Source: Pratylenchus scribneri (taxonomy: Eukaryota > Nematoda > Chromadorea > Rhabditida > Pratylenchidae). Taken from it: DNA of 64,000 nt. The DNA lies in NCBI GenBank assembly GCA_030063045.1, contig JAQSEB010000221.1:102501-166500 (forward strand). The letters are read 5' to 3'. The stretch's first letter is position 1; each line of letters begins with the position of its first letter. Positions 38,564 through 48,936 of the stretch are shown here, one piece after another. The notes under the pieces are model-generated. The model was not told where the DNA came from, ran no database searches, and worked only from the letters and a program-made list of their open reading frames with translations. Both the position numbers and the translations under genes were made by a program.

Positions 38564-39182
38564 TTTTTAATGTTGGTTGTTTTGGAAATTTTAGATGATT
38601 TTTAAATGAATTGGAAGGAAATGATCTAAAAATGGGATCATAAAACATTTATATTAAATTGAAATGTAGGGCAAAATGGATCATAATAGCGGCCACCTAA
38701 AGGGAAAATGAAGAGGAATGGCCAACATTTTGATATTTTATTGTCCATAAATCCTCTATTTGAAGCCCACTTTAGAAAATTTCTGAAATTTATTATAAGA
38801 CAATGGGCTTCAAAATAGTCAATTTACGGTATTTGCCTTTAGCCAGCAGTTAACTGATGAACGATGATGATGAATTGGAATGGAAAAGACAAATATTATT
38901 ATAAAATTGTTAAAAAAGGAAGCGATGAAGCCAATTTGTTATCTTGATTTTTACTTTGACTGAAAAACTTAATTCTAAATTTTGCAAATGAATAAATTTG
39001 TATTAATAAGTGAGGTGGGAAGATTGAATTAAAGTGGAAATCATTGAAAGATTGCTTTGTAATTAGCGAGATATGCGCATCGCACGAAGAAAGAAAGTGA
39101 ATGAATTTTTTACAGTATAAATTTTTGTGATGTTAGACCAAATTAGATTAAGCATTTGTAGATTAAAAATGACCAAATTTTC
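38564..39182. other. Upstream region of the secreted-protein gene
   Basis: AT-rich, no gene seen. Probably contains the promoter for the minus-strand gene; no motif is assigned. Confidence 0.4.
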
Positions 39183-39510
39183 GAAAGTCAATTTTCTATT
39201 AAATTAAAAGACGGATTTTTAATTCCCGGCAATATTTTTGAAAGCCAATTTTCTATTAAATTAAAAGACGGATTTTTAATTCCCGGCAATATTTTTGAAT
39301 GTCAATTTTCTATTAAATTAAAAGACGGATTTTTAATTCCCGGCAATATTTTTGAATGTCAATTTTCTATTAAATTAAAAGACGGATTTTTAATTCCCGG
39401 CAATATTTTTGAATGTCAATTTTCTATTAAATTAAAAGACGGATTTTTAATTCCCGGCAATATTTTTGAAAGCCAATTTTCTATTAAATTAAGACGGATT
39501 TTTCATTCTC
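39183..39510. repeat. 57-bp tandem repeat, about 5.7 copies
   Basis: Nearly identical copies of a unit containing AAAGACGGATTTTTAATTCC and GGCAATATTTTTGAA, spaced 57 bp apart. The last copy is degenerate. Confidence 0.92.
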
Positions 39511-39934
39511 GGACTTTCTTTGAAATTAATTCTAGAAAATATATTTTATTCGTATTTATTTTAAAAATTTGTGCCCAATTTTCTTACGGAAAATTTCTTC
39601 TTAATTTATATTTAATCAATAGAAATTTGATAGATTTTTGATAATTGATTGAAGAGGTTTGAAATTTTTTGAGATACTTATTCTATTTACTCATTATATT
39701 TGATTGTACATATAACGATGAAAAATTTTATGTGATTATGTGATTGACCAATTTTGGGGGTAACTTAAGCTATGGTGGAGGTGGGAATCTGCATCCGGAT
39801 AATACGTATGTAACCGTTTTTTTTGGATAACGATGATGACAAAGTCAAAAAAATGATGGAAAAATTGTGGCCATGGCCAGCGGTAAATTTAAAATTAGCA
39901 ACTAAAATAAAAGAGGGGATGGAAGCGTATTACG

Positions 39935-40300
39935 TCTTTTGCGGCCCGCCATTTGTGGACGAAACGGTTTAGTGACGCTGGCGGTAAAGTTGATGTGGAA
40001 TTGTTTATGGCATTTTATTAGGCATAAAATTTGTTACAAAATGATATCAAAAGCTTTGATCAATATTTTATATTCACCGAGTTATGGCCAAAAATTATTG
40101 GTTTATAAAAATTATGTTTTTGGGCTGTTTTTTGGCCATAACTCGGCGAATATTCAACATTGGCAGAATTTTTTGATGCCATTTTGCAGCTAATTTTATG
40201 TCTAATAAAGTGCTCTGAACTATTCTACATCAACTTACCGCCAGCGGCACCAAACCGATTAATCCACAAGTAGCTGGTCCGCAAAAGACGGCTAGCCGAT
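39935..40300. repeat. Foldback/MITE-like element
   Basis: Outer arms GTCTTTTGCGGCCCGCCA ... GGTAAAGTTGATGTGGAA on the left and an imperfect reverse complement on the right (TTACCGCCAGCGGCACC ... GTCCGCAAAAGACGG). A second inner pair is built on CACCGAGTTATGGCC / GGCCATAACTCGGCG. No coding capacity. Confidence 0.7.
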
Positions 40301-40617
40301 GGAATTGAAAAAATTAAAGAAATAAAAATTGACGGGAAGCATTCAACCAATCAAAACAATCAAAATTGGAATTTATAAGTTGCTTTTGGCTTAATCAAGA
40401 AAATAGTTTTTAATGGATAAAGAGAATCCAATGCCAAAAACTGGGCTCTGCTGCTGGAGGAAAATATGAGGAAAACAAGGGTCATTGGGGGAGATAATTA
40501 TTGTTTAGGAGAATGTAATGGGGTATGGGGCATTTCATAAAAACTGTTATTTAGCCTTAAAGGAAAAAGAATTTTACTTCATTTTCTCATTTTTATTAAA
40601 TTGACTGTGGACTGTAG

Positions 40618-40960
40618 ATTTTCCATTTGGAACATTGCGCATTTTTTGGGGGAGAAGGGTGGGAGGATGGCGGCCAATTTTTTGGGATGGCGGCAAATGA
40701 AAAAGAAATTACTGAGAATGGCATTTTCCGCAATTTTTTGGAAGGGAGGAAGGCGGCCTTTTTTGGGAAGGGAAATTATTGAAGAATGGGATTTGCGCAA
40801 TTTTTGGGGGAGAAGGGCGGGAGGATGTCTGTCGGCAATTTTTTGGGAGGAGGAGGATGGCGGCCAAATGAAAAGGAATATTATAGGAATAACAGCATTT
40901 GCGCAATTTTTGGGGGAGAAGGGCGGGAGGATGGCGGCCAATTTAAAGAGAAATCAGAGG
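40618..40960. repeat. G-rich degenerate repeats
   Basis: Three diverged copies of TTTTTGGGGGAGAAGGGCGG followed by GAGGATGGCGGCCAA, roughly 110-150 bp apart. Long frames on both strands here (171 and 120 codons) are by-products of the repeat. Confidence 0.7.
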
Positions 40961-42551
40961 ATAGAGGAATGGCAAAATAAAAAGGAATTTTGTTCCCAAA
41001 GTTGGTCGCGCAATTCTTTCAGGAGATGGGGATCAGGGGAGAGGAAGATTTTGAACAAGGCCGATGAATTTCACCAAACAAATTTATTAGAGTGCCATTT
41101 AGCACAAGCTTGCTGATATTGTAGCATAAAACTAAAGAAATTGCGGGGAATTTATAATAAAATTACTTAAGGTGGGGTAGATGGTTGGCATTTAAATAAA
41201 TTAGTCGGGCCAAATACGAAAATGGAATGTTTTTCACTTTAGAAGGTCCATTGATGAGTTAAATTATTATGAAAAATATTGGCAAAATTTAATAAAAAAA
41301 AAATGAAAAGATATTTGCTTGAAGGAATGAGAGAAACAAATTGAAGTAATTGAAGGATTTGTTATGTTTGGCAAAATCAAACATTTTTAAAATGTAGGCG
41401 GAAAATCTAACAAAAATGTCCATTTAAGGAAAAATTTTATCAAAAAATTGCCCGAAAAAAATCAGATCAAAACTGCCTCCGAAAGAAGAAAATTTTGCAA
41501 AAAAATGGAAGGGAAAAATTAAGCAAAAAATAGGCCCCCAAAGAAGAATTAGTCAAAAATTTCAAATGAAAGAATAAAGGGCAAAATGCAAAGGAGGCAA
41601 TTGGCTAGGTTCATTTGGGCCTTCGAAAGTGGCAAATAAGGGAAAATGAAGTGAATTTGTATGTTAGGTAATTGTTTGGACCGGCACACAAATTTTTGGG
41701 TGGTTTAGAAAAACAAGCCATCGTAACGCCCAAAATATCTGCTGATGGCTCCTGATGATGTTTAGCAGTAATTTAGTGGAGAGGGAAGGGATGGAACATT
41801 AGTGAGTGGCCACTGACCATGGCCATGTAAAAAAATGCCATAATAGGGAAATGGGGGGAGAGTGGAGAGCTGCTGCTGGGGAGAGGAGGGGAGAAAGAAT
41901 GCCAAAGCCATCTTTGGCATCGGTGGCGTCCACTGTTGTGCAATGGCCCATTCCCCTCTCCATATTCCTCATTTTAGGTCGAATGAATGGTGCCCAAAAC
42001 AAGATGAAGGAATGAAGATAACATAAGAAAGAATATATTTTGAATAAAGGGCGCCAACGAGCCTTCAAGGCGAGGTTTCTCTCAAATAATTTTGATTGAA
42101 TTGGGAATAAAGTGAACGAACCTCCCAAACATAGAGTAAAAAAATTAGCAGAAGAAGAACTCGAATTTTGTTGGCGAATTTACATTAATAGAGGGAGGAA
42201 AAAAAGAATGAGGTGCAAAAAGTAATGGGATGGTTTATTGAGAATTTTTAATGAAAAGAAGGGAATAGGTATATGGCCGAATAACAGGAAAGGAAAAACC
42301 GGCAAAAAAAAGAGATTTTGAATTTTTGCATTATTTAAAAATGTAGCAAAAATAGTATAAACTTGTTGAATTTGAGATAAAAATGTGAAATGATTTTGTG
42401 GGAATATTGTTGAGGGTGATTTTGACTGCTACTTTGGCCCAATTTGGTTACATTTTAAATAGAAAAAAGAATAGGGAAGAAGCGAAACACCATTGGACGC
42501 AGACCTATTAGGCAACGGCTTTATCAGACAGAATAAATTTTTTTATTGAAA
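40961..42551. other. Intergenic, no supported gene
   Basis: AT-rich with purine-biased patches (AAGGAAAAAT type). Overlapping frames at 41799-42128 on both strands have no recognisable content. Confidence 0.5.
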
Positions 42552-43237
42552 AGAGGGAATTGGCTCGATGGCCGAGTGGAAATATGGTAAGGGGGAGGGG
42601 CATATTTGCCTCACAGCCAATAGGCGGCTGCAGTCAGCCAATACCCAATAGGCCGTAAGAAAAAGGGGAGGGAATTGACTCGATGGCCGAGTGGAAATAA
42701 GGAAAAGGGGGAGGGGCATATTTGCCTCACAGCCAATAGGCGGCCGCAGTCAGCCAATACCCAATAGGCCGTAAGAAAAAGGGGAGGGAATTGGCTCGAT
42801 GGCCGAGTGGAAATATGGTAAGGGGGAGGGGCATATTTGCCTCACAGCCAATAGGCGGCTGCAGTCAGCCAATACCCAATAGGCCGTAAGAAAAAGGGGA
42901 GGGAATTGACTCGATGGCCGAGTGGAAATAAGGAAAAGGGGGAGGGGCATATTTGCCTCACAGCCAATAGGCGGCCGCAGTCAGCCAATACCCAATAGGC
43001 CGTAAGAAAAAGGGGAGGGAATTGACTCGATGGCCGAGTGGAAATATGGTAAGGGGGAGGGGCATATTTGCCTCACAGCCAATAGGCGGCCGCAGTCAGC
43101 CAATACCCAATAGGCCGTAAGAAAAAGGGGAGGGAATTGACTCGATGGCCGAGTGGAAATATGGTAAGGGGGAGGGGCATATTTGCCTCACAGCCAATAG
43201 GCGGCTGCAGTCAGCCAATACCCAATAGGCCGTAAGT
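42552..43237. repeat. 115/116-bp tandem repeat, six copies
   Basis: Six copies of a unit containing CTCGATGGCCGAGTGGAAAT, GGGGGAGGGGCATATTTGCC and CAATAGGCGGCTGCAGTCAG. Two variants (AATATGGTAAGG and AATAAGGAAAAGG) alternate in the first four copies, implying a two-unit higher-order repeat. Some copies carry GCGGCCGC. The array ends in CCCGGGACTCGGAGCCCC and a T-run at 43265. Confidence 0.93.
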
Positions 43238-44220
43238 AGTCATCTAACCCGGGACTCGGAGCCCCTTTTTTATTTTTAACAATAAATTTAATAAATAATA
43301 ATTAATTCATTTCCAAATTCAAAAAAATAATTATTAAATTCCACAGATGTTCAGCACGAAATTTTCCAACATTTTTAATTATATAAAATAATTATTTAAA
43401 AATAATTAAAATTAAAATTTCCATTCCCACAATAATTATTCCCCAAAAATTTTCATTTCTCCAATCTGCCATCTGTCGCCGTTGTTGATGAAGGAAATGG
43501 ATAGAGGAAGGAAATGATGATGATGGTACAAAGGTCAAGGCAATGGGAAAAATTATCTGCCCCTTTTATTGCCTGCCATCATCCCCAAGTACCCAAATGA
43601 ATGAATGAATGAATTTATGTAAATGTGGATGGACATAATTTGGGGGATGGAAAATATATGGAAATTAGAAATTAAAGGAAAAATGAAATGTTAATTATTT
43701 AATTTGATTTTTACTTAAAATTTTTATTAAATTTAATGGAATAAAATTGAATTTGTTTGGAACTGTATATTGTATCGTATTTTTGGAGGGATAATGGTTT
43801 GGGGTTTAAAATGGTTTCCTTTTCTTCTTTTCACGTAATATTTCGAGACGTCGCCGCAGCTGAATGGATGAATGAATTGTTTGGTTCATTGCATTGGATG
43901 AGTGATTGGAATGATGAATAATCAACATTTGTGATTTTTAAAAAAAATTTCCCCATATTGGGTGATTCAAATACATTCCATTTGTTTTAAAAAGTTTTTC
44001 ATACATTTTTTGTATTAAATTTGCATTCTTTTTTGAATAAACATTTTACAAAATAAATCTTTATCTTCATTATAAATCTACATAACAATAGGCCAAGGGA
44101 AAAAGGGAAGGGGAGAATGGAAGAAAAAGTGCAGAAGAGTCAACGGGTCAAACTATTCTATGGCCATATTCTTCCCGAATCATCTTCATTTCCTGACCAT
44201 AATACTCAAAAATCGAATCA
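43238..44220. other. Intergenic; possible minus-strand exons not resolved
   Basis: AT-rich. Two short coding-like minus-strand stretches end in stops, at about 43817-43900 (MNQTIHSSIQLRRRLEILRE and on) and 44149-44215 (SIFEYYGQEMKMIREEYGHR and on). I could not link them into a gene. Confidence 0.35.
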
Positions 44221-44920
44221 ATGGAAAATTTTACCCTTTTCCCAATTTTATTCCCAACAAATTTAACATGGGAACCAATCCCTAATTGTTCTTGTCCCCA
44301 TGATTATGTATGCTGGAGTCCATCAATTTATTCCAAACCGATCGAATGCATTCCTCCGTCGATTGACCTCAACAATTTTTTCCATGGAACTCCTAGTCCC
44401 AACAATAACATCGAAATCACCTATGTTTTGACAATTATTGCCATCTTCTTACAAGTGAAAATCTCCCCTCCTTTTTCTAATCAATACCTATAGATTTTTG
44501 CTTTGGTTTTTGCCTGCTATGCCTTTAGCCATTCTCGCCGCCAGGCGTTGCGCATTCGTTCTCGTCTACGAATGTTGTTGTTGGCGGAGGAAGGTGGGAA
44601 GATTTTATCGGGAATGTTGAAGGAAAATGAATGGTAATTATAGGAGGCAATACCGATGCCAATGTGCCTCCTCCCCCTCGTCCTCCTTTGCCACCCATCT
44701 TCCCTCCATTGGCCATTTCTTGCGTCCGCAATTTGGAAGTTGTAAGACTTGCTGAGGAAGGTGGGGACAAATAATTTAGAGGGAAAAATGAAGGACATTA
44801 TAGGCAACGGCAATGACCACCACACCACCCAGACCATTTTATGCTCATTATGCCATCGGCGACGGCAAGAGCAATCGCATAAACTGGCTACAATCAATGA
44901 GGAGGAGGAGGTGGCCCTAA
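44221..44920 (+). CDS. Single-pass membrane protein with Pro-rich tail, four exons, unknown
   Basis: Exons 44221-44454, 44494-44593, 44644-44741 and 44804-44920 join in frame (introns 39, 50 and 62 nt) to about 182 aa. Residues 1-67 look extracellular, with Cys residues (CSCPHDYVCW) and an NLT sequon. One ~24-residue hydrophobic helix spans ITYVLTIIAIFLQIFALVFA, followed by a basic stop-transfer segment (HSRRQALRIRSRLR). The tail is Pro-rich (VPPPPRPPLPPIFPP). It has no signal peptide and no family match I know. The tiny introns resemble those of the next gene, inside the Maverick, so it may be cargo at the element's left side; a host gene is equally possible. Confidence 0.55.
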
Positions 44921-45125
44921 TTTTATTCCTATCATTTCTATTCTCAATTTCCCACTAGATTGCTGCCTAAGGCAATTGAAAAGAAGAAGAAAGGGAAAAA
45001 CAAAATAAAATGAAAGAAATTTTAAATTTAATTAAAAATGAAAGCATATTAAAATAAATTGATGAATTAATTATTCGAATAAATTGTTCATTTTTCGACA
45101 TCATTTTCATCAGTTTCCCTCCTTA

Positions 45126-45935
45126 CTATTCTTCATTTTCTTGTCCATCAATTCCTGGGATGAAGCCCTGGCGTGACAAAGGAGGAGAATCCGGCGATTC
45201 CGGCTCCACCATTTCCTCATTCTGCTGAGTGTGAGATGAAGTTGACCCTTCGTCATCATTTTTTGTCCATTTCCAATAATACTAAAACTTTAATAATTTA
45301 TAATTTTAATTTATTATATACCTCAGGGTTTTGAACGAAAATCTCTTTTGCCATATCATAATAGAGAATTTGTTCCATTTCCTCGCTATAGACACGGAAC
45401 ACTTTTGGCCAATTCATTTCTTTTATCTAAAAAGTAAATATTTATTACAATTTCCTTCAAAATATTCGACCTTCTCCTTTTCCAATCTTATTTGCCGTTT
45501 ATCCGATTCATCCATTTCCACCCCTCTACCATTTAATTCTGAAGGAGGACCTTCAGCCAAAACCGAATCGGATTCATCAATTGGCACATTCTCAGGAAGA
45601 GGAGAAGATTGAGTCAATTCAACCGTTGTTTCAACAGTTGGTGCATTTGTTGTTGTTGTTGGCGGTTGAAAAGTTGAAAATAGGGGGTGAAAGAAGTGAT
45701 CATGGATCTTGTTGGATTGATATCCAATTTTTAGGATGCTCTTTCGTATCCTATTAAAAAGAGGGAATAATCATTTTTTATTTTAAATTTAAGCCTACTT
45801 TTCTCTCTCCTTTGGATAAAGTTGTTTTCTCATATCATATTCGACAGAATAAGGTTTTGAACGAATCTCGATTAAGTGCTGCTTTTTAGGATCTTCAGCC
45901 TTGAATATACGATCAATTTGCACTTGGCGACTCAT
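45126..45935 (-). CDS. Unrecognised four-exon protein at left side of Maverick
   Basis: Exons 45935-45799, 45750-45471, 45426-45322 and 45281-45126 join in frame to about 225 aa. The start MSRQVQIDRIFKAED was preferred over an upstream ATG at 46124, because the added N-terminus is unlike the rest and crosses the divergent promoter region. The protein is hydrophilic, with a TTTT-rich linker, an acidic/charged middle, a conserved-looking WPKVFRVYSEEMEQILYYDM segment, and a Ser/Glu-rich tail. Introns are 40-48 nt. It is divergent from the gene at 46301, suggesting a shared promoter region. No function assigned. Confidence 0.6.
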
Positions 45936-46300
45936 TTTTTCAATGAATGAAAAATAATCTTTAGAGTTAAAAATATAAATTAAAAAAATGGAAAAATAGA
46001 AAGGGGAAATGGCAAAAACGAACGGCCAGAGTGGCGAGACTGAGCCACTCTTGACTCTCGAGTATAAGAGGCAAAGGCGGAGCCAAAATATTCCCTCATT
46101 CTGAAAGAGGAACGAAAGGACCAATCGAGAATGAATTGGGCGGAGACTCGAGAATTTTAAAATAGAAATTAAAATTTGAATAAAAATAGGTCAAAATCAG
46201 GGTTATATATAAATAGGGGAAAATTCAAACCCAAACCATTCCCTCGATTCATTTTTAAATTTCCAATCCAAATTAAAAATTTTAATCCTTCTAATAAATA
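45936..46300. promoter_or_regulatory. Divergent intergenic region with TATA-like box at 46204-46215
   Basis: 365 bp between divergent start codons. The plus-strand sequence TATATATAAATA at 46204-46215 lies 86 bp upstream of the 46301 ATG, a reasonable distance for a TATA box plus short leader. The minus-strand promoter is not identifiable. Confidence 0.5.
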
Positions 46301-47324
46301 ATGGCTCTTAATATGAATGACAAGAAAAGCCTTGCCCAGCAAATATTACCGGAAGTAGATTTCAATATTACCACCACCGGAGTGACGGTCCATGCCAGCC
46401 AACGTCTTTCCATGCCACGTGTCATTCCATTCGACAATCAAGGAAAGTGTAAGGAATGCAGGTCGAGCGAAGTTGAGCTGGATTTTGTTGTGACGAAGGA
46501 AGGGGTTACGGTGTTTTGCACGCGAATGAAGGGAAGTCGCTTTGTGCCATTCGATTCGGTGCACGACTTACCAGGTCATTGTTTCTTCAAGATCAAAAAT
46601 AAAGGAAGAGTTTTCAACGTGGAACACGGACAACAAGCACCGGTAATTTGCCACCCAATTAATTCTACAAATCAAAAGGAAATTCAGGCTGAACCTCCAC
46701 TGAAAATGCCAAAAGTGGAGCCCGAAAAGGAATACACATTGAAGGAGACACTTTCGGAAATTTATGCATATCTCGATTGGATTGTTCCCAGCGGTGATGT
46801 GGCCGAAGGGATGATTGGACGTGTGAAGAAGGCCGGTGGAATAAGCTTCGAAGCATTTTTGGATGCCCTTTCCGCTGCCACTTCGTTCACAACAAATCCG
46901 AATGACAACAATATTTCACCGGAATTGTTGGAGGCATATCAAAAGAATTCGGCTAAACATAACAAAATTTTCGCGCCTAAGAATCCCGAGAGCCGAACAA
47001 TTCCCTTCAGTGTTTTGTTGGAAATTTTGGCTGCAGCTGCCACCTTTTTTAGGTGATTCACAGCTACCAAGTAAGCCAAATCAAGAACCAAAAGTGGAAG
47101 AAGCAAAATCTGATACAGTTCAGGCTCCAGCATCCGATCAGTATGAGGCATTCTATGAGAGTATGAAAGCTGCAACCACCGGCATTCCCGATCAACCAAA
47201 GCGAGTGAAGGAATTGATGGAACAAGCAAAACAGATGAAAGAGGAAGAAGAAGCAGCCATCGCCTCAATTACCCCTTCAATTCCTAATAAACCAACATCC
47301 CCATCAAGCACTAAATTCTTTTAA
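46301..47324 (+). CDS. Unrecognised Maverick protein, one short intron
   Basis: The first frame runs 46301-47056. A second frame in another phase runs to 47324. A 43-nt GT-AG intron (about 47001-47043, ending in a T-rich AG acceptor) joins them in frame to about 326 aa. The alternative is a frameshift at the T6 run. The N-terminus holds Cys pairs (GKCKECRSSE) suggestive of a small zinc knuckle, followed by an acidic middle and a Glu-rich helical tail. It precedes the ATPase by about 60 bp on the same strand. No homologous family recognised. Confidence 0.62.
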
Positions 47325-47386
47325 TAAGTTTACTCCATTCCCCTTTTCACATTTATTCATCATTTTTTATTAATTAAATTTAATCA

Positions 47387-48043
47387 ATGGATATTCCCTC
47401 TTTTTCTAATAAAGAATTAATGTTGAAATCGCCATTTGGAATGATAATTAGTGGGCCAAGCTCGAGCGGGAAGAGCACATTTCTATTGAAATTTATAGCA
47501 GAATCTTCTGAGTTGATTTCACCCAAACCTTCCAGTATTCTGTATTGCTTTGGCGAAATGAGTGATATTGTGCCAGTTCTCCAAAAATCCGGAATTGGCG
47601 TATTTGCAGGAGTTCCCCCAGAGGAAGTAATTAAACGCCAACCTAAGCCCCTTTTGCTAATATTGGATGACCTTTTATTGGCAATAGATGAAAAATATTT
47701 GAATCAACTGTTTACCGCAAAATCGCACCATCAAAATTTTTCCATTGTCTTTGTCACTCAAAATTTATTTGAAAAGAAAATTAAAGTTGCCCACCAAAAT
47801 GCTCAATATTTGGTCTTAATGCGATCTCCGAATTCGGCACTTTCTGTGAGGAATATTGGTGTTCAACTTTTTCCTCGCCAACTTGACTATTTTATGGATG
47901 CCTATCGGCAAGCAACAAATCAGCCTTATGGCTATTTGCTGATTGATATGCATGCTTCATCCGATCCGTCACTTAGGCTTCGCACAAATATATTTAATCA
48001 AGAAGAAGAGAGTACAATATTCATTCCTAAAAACGGTCTTTAA
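47387..48043 (+). CDS. A32-like (FtsK/HerA) genome-packaging ATPase
   Basis: 218 aa. Walker A is GPSSSGKS at residues 23-30 near the N-terminus. Walker B is LLLILDD ending at 94-95, after a hydrophobic strand. A polar motif follows (FVTQNLFE, about residues 123-130), as in sensor regions of this family. In Maverick/adintovirus elements this ATPase is thought to drive DNA into the capsid. Length and position beside the integrase and capsid genes fit. Intact frame with no introns. Confidence 0.9.
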   Translation: MDIPSFSNKELMLKSPFGMIISGPSSSGKSTFLLKFIAESSELISPKPSSILYCFGEMSDIVPVLQKSGIGVFAGVPPEEVIKRQPKPLLLILDDLLLAIDEKYLNQLFTAKSHHQNFSIVFVTQNLFEKKIKVAHQNAQYLVLMRSPNSALSVRNIGVQLFPRQLDYFMDAYRQATNQPYGYLLIDMHASSDPSLRLRTNIFNQEEESTIFIPKNGL

Positions 48044-48060
48044 TTTATTTCTCTAAAAAA

Positions 48061-48426
48061 ATGACCCAAGCAAAAATTAGTCAATTAATTCATGAAAATT
48101 ATCAATTTCTTAAAAGTTTATCCAAAATTAAATCTCCAAAGAAATTGCATCGATATTTGAAACATGCAAATTCGCAACAACTTCTAGCCATTGTAGAAGT
48201 TTGCCTCAATATTGTGTGCTCTCGTTTTCAATTAACCTCAAGGCAAAGGAATCGCCTAATGCCATATGCTGATTTTGTGCGCCGAATGAGCAGATTGCGT
48301 AGCGAGAAAGGTGCAAGAAAATTTATAGTCCAAAGGGGAAGTGGGGCTCCTGCCGTTTTCGGTGCTCTTCTTACTCCTATTCTCATTGAATTGGCCAAGA
48401 ATTTACTTATAAAAAAGGAAAATTAA
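48061..48426 (+). CDS. Small basic protein typical of Mavericks
   Basis: 121 aa, 17 bp after the ATPase stop. It is basic and helical (SRQRNRLMPYADFVRRMSRL) and ends in a hydrophobic segment (PAVFGALLTPILIELAKNLL). Small proteins of this design (a basic helical block, then QRG, then a hydrophobic tail) recur next to the ATPase in animal Mavericks; I recall the pattern but cannot name a validated function. A virion core or membrane-interacting role is possible. Confidence 0.65.
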   Translation: MTQAKISQLIHENYQFLKSLSKIKSPKKLHRYLKHANSQQLLAIVEVCLNIVCSRFQLTSRQRNRLMPYADFVRRMSRLRSEKGARKFIVQRGSGAPAVFGALLTPILIELAKNLLIKKEN

Positions 48427-48450
48427 TTTAAAAAATCATTTTATTATTTA

Positions 48451-48936
48451 ATGGCACAAAAATATCTTCTCGTTCCTGAACCAATTTATCGAGGTCTAAC
48501 CTCAACGGATACAGGCGAACCCAATCTTGATTTCACCAAAAGGGAATTGGACAAAATTAAACATGGCAGGATTGAGTCTTCCCAAAAAAATATTCTCTAC
48601 AATCAAGAACTCCGTCGATATTTGCAAATGAGAAATGAGCGAGAGAGTAGACCCGCCCGAGTTGAATTAACAAATGGCTTAAGAATGTTAGTTAAAAAAG
48701 GCGATGAATTTGAAAGTGGGGATGAAGAAATAATGATTGATGAAGATAAAAGTCCACCGAAACCCCCGAAGCTTTCAAAAAAAGTAGAAAATGTACCGAA
48801 TAATTTGGATGAATCAAGAACAGCAGATGATTTATCTTCTTCCCAGCCATCTTCTTCCACTGCCACCCTTTCTCAAAATCCTCCAGAAATATTTCAGGAA
48901 GGAAGAGATGAAATTCCTTTTATTCCAAGAAAATAG
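48451..48936 (+). CDS. Accessory Maverick protein, N-terminal part (ends at TAG)
   Basis: 161 aa to a TAG at 48934-48936. Residues 1-75 (LVPEPIYRGLTS, then KNILYNQELRRYLQMRNE) resemble a conserved N-terminal module found in Maverick accessory proteins; function unknown. The rest is acidic and Ser/Pro-rich. The frame after TAG stays open to 49776 with no ATG near its start, so this and the next entry are probably one original gene interrupted by a nonsense codon. Confidence 0.65.
   Translation: MAQKYLLVPEPIYRGLTSTDTGEPNLDFTKRELDKIKHGRIESSQKNILYNQELRRYLQMRNERESRPARVELTNGLRMLVKKGDEFESGDEEIMIDEDKSPPKPPKLSKKVENVPNNLDESRTADDLSSSQPSSSTATLSQNPPEIFQEGRDEIPFIPRK

Noticed and set aside
40601..41116. 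171-codon plus-strand ORF
   Set aside because: Runs through three degenerate G-rich repeats; the opposite strand is equally open, so the length is a composition effect.
42560..43237. Possible tRNA-Ser/Leu genes in the 115-bp array
   Set aside because: Only an A-box-like motif is present; no anticodon arm, T arm or acceptor pairing could be drawn.
43817..44215. Minus-strand coding-like stretches ending in stops
   Set aside because: Short, unlinked by convincing splice sites, and one abuts the plus-strand gene start; left as unresolved.
46863..47324. Separate gene starting at 46863
   Set aside because: Its early part is an out-of-frame shadow of the 46301 gene; only the end after 47044 is coding, as a spliced exon.
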